A DNA stretch of 64,000 nt. Origin: Siniperca chuatsi. Taxonomy: Eukaryota; Chordata; Actinopteri; Centrarchiformes; Sinipercidae. The notes below the pieces were generated by a model. That model made no database searches, had not been told where the DNA came from, and was given only the letters and a program-made list of their open reading frames with translations. Each line of letters starts with the position of its first letter. The first letter of the stretch is position 1. The stretch covers positions 19,640,429-19,704,428 of the forward strand of contig NC_058056.1 in NCBI RefSeq assembly GCF_020085105.1, given 5' to 3'. The position numbers and the translations under genes are program-made. Positions 41,601 through 56,600 of the stretch are shown in pieces.

Positions 41601-44600
41601 CAGAGGAAGCTCCACCACTCTGAACATCACCGGCACCTCTGCTGGCAGCTTGGAGAACTGCAACTTTCTGCAAGAGGACCAAAAAAAGGAGGACAAAACA
41701 GGAGGAAGGAAAGGGGAGAGAGAACAAAATAGGGAAGAAGGTAAGGAGTAGAGGAAGAAAGAAAGAAAGGGGGAAGAAAGTTTGAAAGGAGGGCATAAAG
41801 GAAAAAGCATAAGTGAAGAAGGTGAAAGGGGAATCATGGAGTGAACTGAAGCTAATGCAAATTACTGTGTATGGCGGCAAACAAATCCATTTGATTGTGT
41901 AGTATTGGTGTTCTCATTAGGGAATGCATTCAGTGTAATAGCTGACTTACTCTGTGACATACTGCAGGAACTGTTCTGACTCCTGTGGAGAAAATACAAT
42001 AAAGGATAATGAACAGGTAGAGATAAGAGAGAAACAGTGAAGCAGACATCAGAAAAACATGAGAACGATGTCAAGTACACTCAGAATCAATTTATGCAAG
42101 TGCAGACATGGACATTAACTGATTTATTACCTAATCAGCTAATTTTATTGTTAATCTATCTACTTGTCTGTGTACTTCCTGCCGTGCACTCACAGTGCTG
42201 CTGAAGTTGCCCTGCACCAGTCCCTCAGCGTACAGCTCAGCCCGGAAATTCTGGCTGAACTCCATCAGCTCATCGCTAGTAAGACCGGCCATCAGAGCCT
42301 GATACTTCTCCACCATGGACCAGCGGGAGTGCTCCAAGATCAGCAAACGCACATCCCTGAGAAAGAGGAGAGGGGAGAGGAAGAGTGAGAGAGAGGGGAA
42401 AAGAGGACAACAAGAGCAGAGGGGTTTTCCATTCGGTGTTGTCACACATTTCACCACTAGAAGGCATCATAGACTTGAAGATGAGCCAGAAAGTAAGATC
42501 GAAATGTCAGGAAAAAAAAGACAGAAGGTAAACAACTCACTTGCCGAGTTTCTCAGGTTTAATGAGGATGTTAAAGTAGGTTTTCTTGAGCTGCTCTGCA
42601 AACATGCTGAAGACATCAGGAGAGGCAGAGAAATCAGCCAGGTGGTCAATGATCAGGTGGAACAGCAGCTAAAGAGAGATAAAGAGAGAAAGTCAGACAG
42701 ACAAACAGACAAGATGAAGAATCACTATTATTATCATGCGTGAAGACAACGCAAACACATCTGTGTGTGTTTGTGTCTAGAATAAATATGTGACTATGCA
42801 TGCATGACATTATGTCTATCAAGCTGGGCAATTTTTACACTTAATCTTACACTTAATAATCTGTTTAAAATGGGTTTAAAAATTAAGCAGCAAGAGTAGT
42901 TGTATATAAATCACTTCTAACAGAAAGAGTTCCACATTTTAGCAAATACGCTTATTCGCTTTCCAGCCAAGATTTAAATGAGAAGATGGATACCAGCCTC
43001 GTGTCTGTTAGATAAATATGAAGCTACAACCAGCAGCCGGTTAGCTTACCTTACACTTCTGTTTTTGTACGGATTAAACAAACAAGATAGAACTTGTTAA
43101 TAAGTGAGCTGTAGAGGTGCTGGTAGGCAGATTTTGTTACCTTTGGACAGATCCAGGCTAGCTGTTTTCCCTGTTTCCAGTCTTAATGCTAAGCTAAACT
43201 AGCTGTCTGCTGGCTCCAGCTACATATTTAACACAGACATGAGAGTGGTATCAATCTTCTCTGATCTATAAAGCTTTAATTAATGATTTATTACTACTGA
43301 TAAAAAAAAATTATTTACCACTTATAGACAAAGGTAAAGTATGTCGTATTAGAAAGTGATATCAAACACTTATTTTAGCTATCTAAAATAAGTTATATAG
43401 ATGTAGCCAATAATTACACAGGAAGAAAAGTCAATACCTTATGGGTTATGGGCCATATGACAAAATAAGGCTTTATCTTATACATCAGAATCAGCTTTAT
43501 TGCCAAGTAGGTTTACGCATACAAGAAATTTGCTTTGGTATGGACATATGGATTTCTGTGGTGTACATTAAGAATATGCACTACAGTAAAATAGTACAAC
43601 TGAGCCATACATTGCCAGAAAGACTATTTATTATCAGTGTGTGTATTTATGCATGTAATCGTATCTGTTTGTGTGTGCGGTTTCTCCAGATGCATTCACT
43701 CACAGGCAGTTTGTGGTTAAATCCTTTAACCTTGATGACCAGGCCGTGTTCACCGGCCACCAGTTTATACTCCAGCTGAGCCACTTCAGCCTCATAGGCT
43801 GGCTCTGCAAGGTTGTGGCCTAAGATGTTGACCAGCAGGTCAAACAAGACCACACTGGAGGCGAGGGAGGACAGGGGAAAGGGTGGAGAGAGAGAAAAGA
43901 TGGGAAGGAAGTTAGGGAAGGAGAGCAGGAAGGAGAAAGGTGAAAAGGAAAAAAGAAAGGAGGAAAGTGAAATAAAGAAAGGGAGGGAGAGGTAGAGGAA
44001 AGAGAAGGATGGATGAGAAGGATGAGTTGCAGGATAGAGAGAAAGAATCGAGGCAGTAAAAGAGACAGGTAAGATAGGAAGGAAGGAGAAGGCAACAAAT
44101 AAGAACAAGAGTGAGGAGTAGGGATGCAGGAAGGAAAGGGGAAGGAAAAAAGCAAGATAAAAGAGAAAATGGAAGTAGGGAAGGACAGAAGGTAAGAGAG
44201 AAGTAAAAAGGAGGATTGAAGCAATGAAAAGAAGAGGGGGATGAAATTGTAGTGAGAGAAAGAACAGATAAAAAAGAGTGAGGGATGGCAGAAACAAAAG
44301 AGATGTTAATCACTGTTACAGTAAAAAACAAACACTATTTTCACAAGGTCGTATTTGAGCCTGAACTTACTTCTTAGCAGACTGCTGGATTACAGGAGAG
44401 ATTATGTGGAATCTGATGTAGGCTGCAGCAGGAAACAGGACAAACAAGTGTCAACACCTCCCTAATGATAAGTCTTCATGGAAACATCTTGCATGCCAAA
44501 TGATGCACACAGTACAGGCACACACACTCATTTCACCTTTAGGGATTTTGAATTTGTTGTCCTTCTTGTACCACAGGCAGCCTCTGTCGCTGGCGGCTAT

Positions 44601-47600
44601 CCGGACAGGTAACTCGGTGTCTGGGCAGGCAGAGGGCTTCAGGGTGAAGTCAGTGGCTGAACATATGCACATAAACAATAAAACATCATACAAACTCATA
44701 AATAATGTGTGAGTTTCAACAATTCAATATGTCCAGCTTGGGATAAATATGCAGGTAGTTGTCAAAACTGCTGTTAGCTAGTTAGCCGTGCAGCTAACTT
44801 AGCGGTCCTATTAGCTGACTGAGCACCAGAACTACTTTCAGAAATGTTTTTCTGAATGTCGATTAGGCTGCACTTTTACAGTAAGAAAGGTAGTGGTATC
44901 TATAACAGTGTTAAATACATGTAGCGCACTACACATAAAATCAGTTAAGCTATGCACAGGTTGACCATAATGCACTGTTCCTCCAAGTTTGGTCAATATA
45001 TCTGATTACTGTATTTGTTGGACAGATGACTGGAGAGCAAATCTACAAACACACTTTTCAGATACATGCAGCAGTTTTGGGCCACAACAACCTGCTATTT
45101 TGCCCATAGTGCACAAAGAAGTTTATTCACCCACCAATGAACTTGTTTTCAGCAGGAAGGTGGAGGTCACTGTTCAGCTCCAGGTTTCCTGTCCACCGCT
45201 CCATCCACTCCTGCTGAATGTCTGTGTGAAGGGAAAATCTATTAGCACACAAGAAGTATTTGCAGTTTAGAATCATGTTTTGAATTGAGTGCCCTAAAGA
45301 CTTTATTGCAACAAAAATGAAATATTGGTTTTGGACCTTTTTTTAAAAAAATGTATTTAAATGCTGTTCCAACACTATTGTTCACCATCTAAAGACAGAG
45401 ATAAATGCTGGCATTTCTACTGCTGGCTGTCTGCATTATATCAGGCTGAATATCACCACACAAGGGGGAAAAGACAATGTATTCACTAAATGCCTACATA
45501 GTGGGAAGGAGCTGTTACACTGACAGTAAACAAACAAACACACACACACAGAAACACACCCTCCACGCTGTATTGTGTGCCAAACCACTTCTCCCTGAGG
45601 GGACACTGGCCCTCATGTTCTGGTGACAACAGCATCAGGTTGGCGTTCTCAGGGGTGAGGAGGGACAAAGCTGCACTGATCACCTACACACATACACACA
45701 CACACACACACATAAAGTCAACTTTTCAGCAAAGAGAGGAGATGTTTTTTTTTGTCTGTTCTAAATAACTTGTTTATGTGAGGATAATTTTAGCTGTCAA
45801 TCACAATAAGAGGCAGCAAAACTGAACAGAAGTTACTTTCATCACAGAGAATATGCAAAGCCATAATTAGACTGTAACGTTTGATGCAAAATAATATCCA
45901 CCAATCAAAGACAGCACCCACAACTCTAGCAAATATATTTCATGTCTCTAGTTTTGCACTTTTGAGCGACCCGTTTCATTAACATCTTTATCTAAAAAAA
46001 GGAAATATATGATTTTAGAATAAAACCCTGAACTGGTACACTCCCCGAACTACTGAACTACTTACTTCTGGGTTGAACTCAAACATTAGCTGATCTCCTG
46101 TCAGAAAGTCGTCTTTAGGGAACAGCTGCATGTTCTCACAAATGTCCTCGACGTACTCTATAGGGTCAATCTGACAAAGAGGAAATCATTCTCACTGGTA
46201 AAAACACAACATTAAATTGCTGTTAGTCCAAAAAGCATCTAATACAGCAGCAGATGAATATTTGGATCCTTACTTGCTCCTGATAGTGAAACTCGTTTGC
46301 TTCAATCTTCTGAATCTCTTCATATATTCTGAATGCACGAACAAACAGACAATGAAATATGACCTTTATTCATCCCAAACAAAAACTCTGATGTCACAAC
46401 ATCAACACTACTTAAGACAGATTAAGGAACATAACAAAAACAAAAATAATAAAACTATAAATGAACAAACAAACAATCAAACACAACACACCCAGCACAT
46501 TAACCTGTCAGTATCCAGTATATTACAGTATTAACTACCTCCTGCCCTACAATGCACCAAAAAGCCAGCCAGACAGAGTATAGAAGCTGTTTGAGTATCT
46601 CTGTTCTGTTGTTCTGTGAGACTGTGTGTGTGAGTGACAGTGCCTTTGCTGTGGTCCGAGTGTCTGCAGCATCTTCAGGTACTGGAACACCAGGTGAGAC
46701 ACCTGTGAAAGACCACAGACACACAGAAATGAGATGTTGTAACTTAAAAACCATGGTCATCACGACCATGTTCATTTTGTTGGCAAAATTGCTGTAAAAT
46801 GCCTCTTTTTCGCCATTAATGATAGGGGTTAAGTGAAACGCACTATTACGATTTATAAACCATGGCAATTGCACTGATGCAAGGCAGAGGCTGCCAATCT
46901 TGTTGACTATTGTTATTTAATTACAGTCATTAGAACTTGTTCTATGACAATCATTTGAAAAAGGTGCCTTCATTTAAATACTAAACAGAAAGTAATGTGT
47001 CTTTATTCGCCCCCTTTTAGAGATTCAAACGTGTAAATGAAAATGTCACCTCCGCCTTTATGAATAAAGAGTATTAATTATTAACTGTGAACAACAAGGT
47101 CCTCAGTCCTGACCAGTCTGTTTGTCAGAGGATAATACAGGTAATAAAACTTTTCCTTTAAAGTATTTTTTGTTTTTAGCTCATCTTTTATATCTATGGT
47201 ATTTTGAGAATTTTAGTACAGTATGTTTTACTTATATGATGGATTTATTCATGAGGTGAATGTTGTTCTGTCTATCCAGCACAATGAGCTCACTAAGGCA
47301 AGTTCCTCACAGTGTTTACTCAACTCATCAACATTAACCCTTCCAAACACAGCCTTGCACCGGTGAAGTAGCATTTTTCTGAGGTTTTTTGTTTCTTGCA
47401 GCAGTTTAATATTTTGGTGACTTGCTGTATACCTAGTGGATAAGAGGCACAGTAGAAAGCATGTCACCGATAATCCAGTGGCACACTGTTATTTTTATGT
47501 TGAGATTGATAGTGATGAGTGCTGTCCATCTTCAGCCTGCTGGACCCTCTACTCAAGTCAAGTCAATTTATTTAAAGAGTACATTCAAAACCAACAAATG

Positions 47601-50600
47601 TTGACTCAGTTAACCATGACAACACTTTGCTGGAGTTAATATCCAGCTAACAAAATAGCAAAAGTATGCCACCTCCTCGGCGCACTGTGCATGCCACACT
47701 TGACTGCGTTATTCTCCCTGCACTATAAGTCAGGAAATTAGCGCACTGCGATCCAAACAACTCCAGGTTCATCCTCTCTGAATGGAAGAGTGGGTGATGA
47801 AGTGCTCTTGACAACAGTAAACAACATCCTCAAGGCCGTTGCCACATTTATAGAGCAGTTATCAATGCAAATTTGTTGACAAACATTTTTCCATTTAGTA
47901 CTTCAGATTAGAAAACAGTCCTCCTGTTGAATGATTGCCAACTGCCTCCCTGTTTAACACAAGCAGTGTCATGGCAACTGATAACACAGATGGCTTCCTT
48001 GAAATTACCTACAGTATTAATGAAAACAAGGCAAAGAGGCCAGCAGGGTATATGCAGGGTACATCTAACTTACACTGCTAACAGTCTCTGCTGAATAGAC
48101 AGTCAAATGTGTCAACTAGGGGTGTCACGATATACCGGTATTGATAATAATCGTGATCTAAAAATGAAATACTGACATCATGCTAATAATACACATATGA
48201 TAATATCGTGTAAATAATCCAGCGCCTCTTACATCATTTCCGTTTCTTTCCGTTCTCGCTTTGTCATAATAAGTGGCGGTAATGCACCTTAACGCTGATT
48301 GCCACCCGCCTTAAAACGTAAAAAAGAAGAAGATGCAGTAACTATCTAGTTTTTAAGCTAGCTAACGTTTTTTCAAATTTTCTATAGATATTGCAATAAA
48401 ATCATTAGCATGAGTTCTGTTGGGCATGATAATTGTGTAGTGAAAATCTGATAGCGTGACAGACCTAGTGTCAACATTTCAATGTCTGCACCATACAGAC
48501 TAACATACAAGAAAAACATTGATTCTGTATGACCTGACAACAAATGATTTGGATGATACACTATGAACTGAAGATGAATGTGTAAAACCGCTGCTTGTTT
48601 TTGCCCGATTTCCTCTGCTCAAGCCAGAGTCGCAGTGTTTTCATGTATCCAGAAGACGAAAGAATAAGTAAGAGAAGAAGAGTAACAAGTGAGAGATTTT
48701 CTTCACCTGGTAGAAGTTTTGGAAACCTTCATCAGTGAGGGTGATGGAGATGGAGAAGATAGAGTAGGTGGTGTTTTGATCAAAGCCAGTTTCACTGTTT
48801 CCTCCAAACAAAGCCAGGGCCCAGCACCTACAGAGACACACACACACATACAGACATGAACACACACACACACCAATTAATTAACTCTGATTTTAAAATA
48901 GGAGTGCTGGTAAAGATTCACTCACTGCCATAAACTGGAAAGAGAATGCACATTAAGTGTTGAAATATGTGCAGGACAATAAGTAGAAAATATGTCACTT
49001 CAAGTTTCTTGATTGCAGACAACGCTTTTGTGGCCCATTTGAGGCAGTCAGCACAGCTTTAAAGAATGAAGAAATAACATGTATCATTCTGTTATGTGTT
49101 TGTCCTGCCTTGCATGCAGCTTTTCATCCATTTAAAAATGAAAAACAATTTGAAGAGATTTGAAACTTCCTTGAGCTGGGTAATCCATCACAGTGAACAT
49201 AATGTCTGCTTTTATCTGCATGAAGACATATTCCATATTCCTGATACTGCACTGAAATAAACTGACACCAGTGGTTGGAAAAATACATGAAAAAAGCATG
49301 GTGTACTCTTTAAAACAGCCTGCAGTGATATAGAGGATACATCTTTATTCTGTTGTGTAGTAAATGTACTAAAACTTGCAAAAATGCTGGAATGGTCCTT
49401 TACACTTTAAGGCATCTGATCAGTAGTGTTCCAAACAGTGTGCGTGATGGAGACACAGATAGACAGACCATTCCCCAATTTCACTGAGGGGGACAACGAT
49501 GGCCCAATTTCAAACCAGCCTCATGGCCCTTGACTACTGCGATTGTCTAAACTCAATAAAAACAACAACTCTAATGCCTCAGCAGTTTGTTTCAACTGGG
49601 AATTGAGACCGAGTACACTCAAATGTTCACTGTTGTCATTTATCAACAATTGAAAACAGTACACACAGTAAATAGGAATATTCTATCAAATGCTCCAAGT
49701 GGTGCTGATAGTAAAGGGACTATTGGATGGGCTCTTGGTACTGTGGGACTACAGAGGGTTTGGCGAATCACTTTGCCACTTAACAACAAGAGGCTGAAAT
49801 ACTCTTGTACAACCGCATCCAGGGATGAGAATGTATGAATCACATCGTCAAGTGGGCTGGCAAAGTGTATAGATGGAAGATTGGGCTCCAACACTCAGGG
49901 TTCGCTCAGAGCCTAAAAAAGCTCATGTATACCCAGCAAATTGAAGACCTTTTAATTGGGTTTTGGATTGCCCTCGAATCAGAAAAACAAACAGACAGCA
50001 GCAATAACACTCACTTCTTCCTGAGCACTGAGAGGATGCTTCCTGTGCCTTCGTGGCCAATCAGCCAAGAGATGTAGTGGAGAGGCTTCACTCTGAAAAG
50101 AGGAGGGAAGAGCATGAAAAGGAGAAACAAAAAACATTGATGCAATCCCTCTACAATCAGAGCAAAGCATCTTTTGGCTGGTCTAATTCTATGTTTATAT
50201 GAAGAGGCACCACTCTGGAGAAAGGAGACAGGGACACGGTGGAAAAAAAGACAAACAAACACATTTGATGCAATTTTATCCAAGTCAGGGGACAGCATGG
50301 TCTGTTATGAGTGGTCTAATTCTGCATTTATGTGCCGTGTACCATGTAATGTGTATCTACTGCATGTAGCTCACCTGTAGTATTTCTCCTGAGGGGGGAG
50401 AGCCCAGGTGATATTCAAAGCATGAACTTTCCTAACAGGGACGACTGCAAACACACAGACACACAAACCCACCATGAAAGTTAACTCAACTGCTGCTTAT
50501 CACTGCTGGCTTGTGTTTCCTCAACCTTTTTGGTTTGTGATCCATAAAGACAAAGCTATAAGCTTTACTATACTTCAAACCATCTCCTGACCCCTCAGAT

Positions 50601-53600
50601 TTATTAAGAGGTTGGGAACCAGAGTACACCAGATGTGTTCAGTATTCAGAGATGGACAGTAGGATTGATCAGTACCTCTGTAGAGCTTGTTAAAGGCTGG
50701 TGTATCAAAGGGATCCAGCATATCAGAGAAATCTGGCTTGGGCTGACCACTGCAGACACAACAACAGAATTATGGGAAGCAAGAGTGATGCTACTGTATC
50801 AATTAACATCAATTAAACAATGCCAATGTGTCACCACATGTCACTAACATGTTTTAAACCCTCCATAATGCTTTTTTATAATTGTAAAAATCTTTGTGTA
50901 AAGATTTGTGTAATAGCACTGAATATTTTTAACAAGAGGCAATTGAAAAAGTTTCTAGAAGAAGTTATTGTCTTTGTTTCTGCCGGGCATTAACTCCAAA
51001 ATGTTAACTTTTCATTTGTTTTTAGCTTGATTAAGTCTTGAGAATATTTTATAAGCTCATAGATGAGAGAAATTTCATTAACCCATACAGGAGCATGTAA
51101 TCCTTTAATTTAAAGTATTAAAAAACAGAGGTTATGTGGTTTTCGCATCACGGTGATATGCATGTTGACTCTAAAAAAACCTGCCGCAGTGACTCATAAA
51201 GCAAGCAGAAGTGGAGTTCTGTAAGAAAACACTAATTCATATCGACTTTAGGGAGAAATTATCCCTTTCGGCTGCGTGATGCTAAAAAAATAACACGTCT
51301 GAGATGAAGAGAGCCGAGAAAGAGATGGGGAGAGGCTTGACATTTACATTTTAGCAAAGTCTCAAAGGATATTCAGGCTCAATCTATATCACACCAGCAC
51401 CTCATCACAGTGACTGAGAGCCACACTCACTTGTTAGGCACCTTGCTGAAGATCTCTCTCACCCACTCCTCCAGAGTGTCCAGCTTCTCTAAAGGACAGA
51501 CCAAGTGAAGGAGGATAAATTAGAGTTTGAGTGCGTCTCAATAATTCTGGCTGAAAACTCATAATTCTGGGTTTGGGGGGGAGGGGTATGCAGTGCAATG
51601 CAGAATGTTTGTTTCAAAGCATCTGTAGTGTTGACCACAGCTGAAGTTTTAAATACATTGAGCCCCTAAAGGTCCAATGCTTAAACTGTTCACATATAGC
51701 ACTTTCTGGATTTCTAACCAAATGATACTTGATAATATACACTCGTTTTACTGTTGGTTTCACATTACTAATGAAGAAAAAACATCATAAAAAAACATTA
51801 AAATGCGATTTAGTTGTTGTAAAGTGTCAGCCTGTGCATATATAAAAAAACTCCACTTATTTGAGAGTAATAGGAGGTTCCCGTCTAGGGGTGCAACTAA
51901 CGGTTATTTTCATTATGGATTACTCTGGCGATCATTTTCTCAATTAATAGATTAGTTGTTTGGGCCATAAAATGTCATTTGAGAAGCTGAAATCAGAGAA
52001 TTTGGACATTTTTTCTTTTAAAAATGACTCAAAACGATTGTTGACAACTAATCGATTAATTGACTAATCGTTGTAGTGGGCCACACTTTTGTTTACACAC
52101 ATTTGGATACTATTCATGGTCAGCATTTTTTTTGCAATAGTCCCTCTTTCAACGTCACGGTTCATAATTTTATCACACTGATAAAAGCCTCCCTGTTTAC
52201 TGAACACTTTCCTACAGTAGGCGTTTTGATACTTACAGTTTCAATAGTATCGATATAAAGTTAGGATCCATCTCAAGTAAAATGACGTTCCTCATCCTGC
52301 CCTGGCACAGCATGAGATCAGATAGTGATCGAATGCTCACAGCATGATGGAAAAAAGCCAATTATTGACTTTATTTTTTAATAAAATAACGTGACGCAAA
52401 GAATCTTTTCAGCCTAGTTTGTGTGGCTGTGCTGTAAACCGGTACAGAAGTTGCTCTTCTTCAGCATGACATAAAAGCTGCTCAAGGCAAGTTTTTCTGC
52501 CCACAGAAATCAATAGTTGTGTCATTTGAATGGAACAGGACTGAAATCTTAAAAATAATTGCTTAAAGCTGCTATAATCACTATTACAATGGATCAAATG
52601 ACTATGTGTAATGTGAAAGTTATCTCTCAGAGTGACAAACCCACAGAGAATCATGCCACAACTCTGCAGTTCCCCTCAGCCCTACAAAGTGTTTTAGCAT
52701 CTTTCAGCTCATTATTTTGGTTTTACGGCCCAGATCTTTACAGTTTTGGTTCACTCCCACCGCTCTCATCATCATTGTTCCCAAAAGCTCTCATAAACCC
52801 TCTGTACACTACCTGCCCAGCACCAAACAGCAGACAGATAGTTAGCGACTACTTGGTGAACAGAGTGGAGCATTTAGCAACTAAAAAAAACTGATATTTC
52901 CCTCAGGAGTTGGTGGAGACCAAAAACAGAATTAGAAGTATAGTGAGCATTGGACTTACATTCATTATATGGACACAAATGAGACTCCAAGTGTTGTTCT
53001 ATATCCTCTGGATGTCTAAATAAGCAACTGCTCGCCAACAACTTCGTCATATCAACTTTATAGGGTGATATGTCAACAATGTGTTTACAGCTTGTTGCAC
53101 TGCCCCAAAGTAACCAAAATCAATTAATGTTGTTTTAAAGTGGCATTTCCATTAAAATGTAGATGATCGTAGTCTAATCTCATGTCAGGAGACTAATTTC
53201 AACTTTATCAGTTTCCATGTGAAATGCTTATAGAAACTTTGCCTTTTCAATGGATCCAGAAATCATCATGACACCTTTGCATCACTAGTTGATCTTCTAG
53301 GTGAAGACCGTTTTTAAATAGCACTGGAGGTTTCAACAGGAATACAGAAGGCAAATAATTCAGCTGTTTTATAATGATCATTTTTCTCAGCATAAATGTC
53401 AAAACTAGTCATAATTTCACTTGTATGCAGTAGTTAATTAGCTGTGTAATATTTTCTGTGAAACCCTGAAAACAAAGTGTTAGATATTTTGTATCTGACT
53501 TTGTTTGGAGAAATATTGCAATTTGAGTTGATTCAGGAATGATTAACCACAGATGGCTGAACATGGATGAAGTGAATCCTTATTAGAGCTGTGAATAATG

Positions 53601-56600
53601 ATTGTTTAAATTGCCCATTAATCTACAGATTGCTTTTTCAATTAATCAATTCATTTGTTGTATGAAATTATAGAAATCAATTAAATTTCTGTCACTCTAC
53701 TAATAGACTAGTTCTTGATGTATAATAAATAGAATAGATTTTCCTGACCTTTTGACTGCACAGCCAGAGTCATGTAGTGGGCAGAGTAGTGTTTCTTCCA
53801 GAAGGCACGCAGCCGCTTATAGACATTGATCTTCTTCTTCTTTGGCTCCTGCTTCAGTGTCTGGGCATTCCCTGGTGTTGTCACAAGTGAGCAATCAATT
53901 CAACAGAACTATAAAACACCGTAGAAAATGGTTTACAAATGCAGGGATATCAGCAAGAAAGGAGATTTGGCATCTGTCTCAGCGCTTCTGTTTGTTATTG
54001 CTGAACATACCCCAAGAAAGCCCTGCGTGTATTATGTGTCCCAGCGGTTTTGTTTACCAACTCACCCCAGCAGAACTTGCCCATAGGGTGTCCAGGTTTG
54101 GCCAAACTGCCAAACAGCATCTCCTTCCTGTGGGAGTCCGACGGCTTAGCCAGCTGGTACTCTGAAAGACAGAAGGAGAGACAGAAAAACCTGAGACGAC
54201 AGAAAAAGACGGTGATCAATGGTGTGCAAAAGAGCTGCGTGAGAACTCAACAATGCGGCTGATGAAAAGAATTTCTCGCTGAGAAGAGTGTTACACAGAG
54301 GCACCAAGACTCACCACTGTCAACGGCCTCCACCTCCCTATCAATGGCGTCTCGGATCATCAGGGGGCAAATGAAAAACTGAGCCCACCTAAAAGGGTGA
54401 CAGGATGGAGAGACTATAATCAGGGGCCACATACCAGGCAGAGAGAAAGGACACAGGTCAGACAGAGACAATGTAGACTGATACACACCACAAACAACAG
54501 CAGAATGGTGGGGGCTGACTGAGCCTGTAATGTTTGCCCTAGTCTGTTAGTACACATCAGGAGTCACTGTTACACCATATCGCCGAGCTGTGGATGTCTC
54601 ATCGAGAAGATTGTTAAAAGTGGATGACCCCCCCCAAAGCGTCCCATCCAAAGTGTTTTGTTGTGGGCTCCTCCATGGTCCGACACATTTACATCCTGAA
54701 GACGGAAATATTTTGTTATCCCGGAGCCCAAGTACTCCACATTAATTCCACAAAGTTATTATTATTATTATTATTGTCAGTTACGCCCCAAAGCTATGGA
54801 ACATCACTACCGATTATAAAGGAAGCCAGCTCGCTAATTATTTTTTTAAATGTAAGCTAAAAACGTATCTCTTCACTTCAGCCTTTAATTAGCTGTGACT
54901 TTCCTGGTACAAGCCGACAACTCTGCACTAAAAAAAGCAGTGCAATGACCTGTTGCACTACTTTTAAAATGCTGTATATTACATGATTTTATGCCTTCTA
55001 TGTATTCTATTTTTATTATTATTATAACTATTATTATTTAGTGGGTTTAATTTTTCATCTTATGTTATGCATTCTATGTATTCTATTTTTTATCTTTATT
55101 TTAATTTTATTTTTACTATTATCAAGATTATTGATAGAGAGATAATTTCCATTAATAATGGCATTCTATCCCTGTTTTTATGTTCATTCTATGTCTTTCA
55201 TGTGAAGCACTTGGTGCAATTTTCTTTGTTGTAAAGCACTTTGAGCTGCATTTCTTTTATGAAAGGTGCTATACAAATAAAGTTTATTATTATTATTTTT
55301 ATTATTATATCATGTGACCCATCAAATTCTGAGACATCAATAGTAATTCCAGCTGTTTTGAGGGCAAATGAGGGTGAGGGCACTATATTTGTTAACAGAT
55401 ATTAAATAAAGCATGCAATAAAGTATAATATGAAAAAAAATAAGCTTAGTTATAAGGTGCTTACTAAGTGGAGATTTACACATCACTAAAATTAAAACAG
55501 GACACACCACACAAACTAAATCTTACATAGAGATTAACTAAATATTTATATCCAGTAACTGCCAGGTGCAACTGTAGCTAATTGAACCAACTGATGTAGC
55601 AAGCATAAATGACTTAACAACGGAGTAGGGTATCTCTGCAGACCAGAGACTTTGAATGGGCGAGGTAACTGTCAATCATTTTTTATTTGGCCAATAAGAG
55701 GCTTAAAATCCTCTGTCAATTTTTAATTCGGCTAATCGTCTTTCTCATAGGGAGAAGGGGGAGGTACAACACGAAGAGGCAAAGTTGCCTTGTTTCTTAA
55801 TGTTTTCAGCTCTAGTCAAAGGATCAAAGTATCAACAAGCAGCAACCTTTTTAATCAGCATTTTAAAGTGTAAGTAGAGAACTTTTGACCATAACAGAAT
55901 ACAGTAACTTTCACCACTGCTCATTTTAGAAATCACACATTGCAAGTTTTGTTGGAAGGAGCTACTCTGGCTGTATGCAGTAAAATCTGCAAGCTAATGT
56001 TAGCTAACTCGCTAACCTCTATGGGAAATTACAGTAATAAGCTAACAGGCTAGAAAAGCAGTGGAAACCGGAAGTGCAGTAGTGCCCATATCTTACGAAA
56101 GTCGGAAAAAAACTTTTAAATTAGGCCTTGTAGATCTAATATGAGTTAAGTTTTAGCAAATGGATTGCTTATTTCTCATCTCAAATTTGTTCAGAAACAG
56201 ATTTTGGTGGACTGCTAAGGTGAAATAAGTGAAAATTTACATAGCCTACTTCATACAACAGAACCCTACTACGCATGCTGAAACCCTATTGGCTCACAGA
56301 ACCAGTGACCTCAGGAGGGAGGACTTCAGCTGGACCGTTCTCCGACCACTTGGGAAAATGAAGGCTCGCTAGCTAATGCTGGAAGCCAGAAACAAACATC
56401 TATGATCCATTGTTTGTTTGATAATCTAAATAAAGAACACTTTTTCTTACGGTGGCCTTTCTAAAATGAGCAGTGGTGAATGTTGCTTCTATTTTTCCTA
56501 GCTATCAATTTAGCCACATATTACTAAAGTCTTTACTAGCTAAGCCATTTATTAAAATGTAATGGTGCAACTTGGTTTAGCAAATCACTAGTTTGAAACT

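Noticed and set aside
43647-44297. 216-codon minus-strand frame rich in Phe, Leu, Pro and Ser
   Set aside because: It is generated by the polypyrimidine tract. Only its last part (the exon 43704..43854) is real nardilysin.
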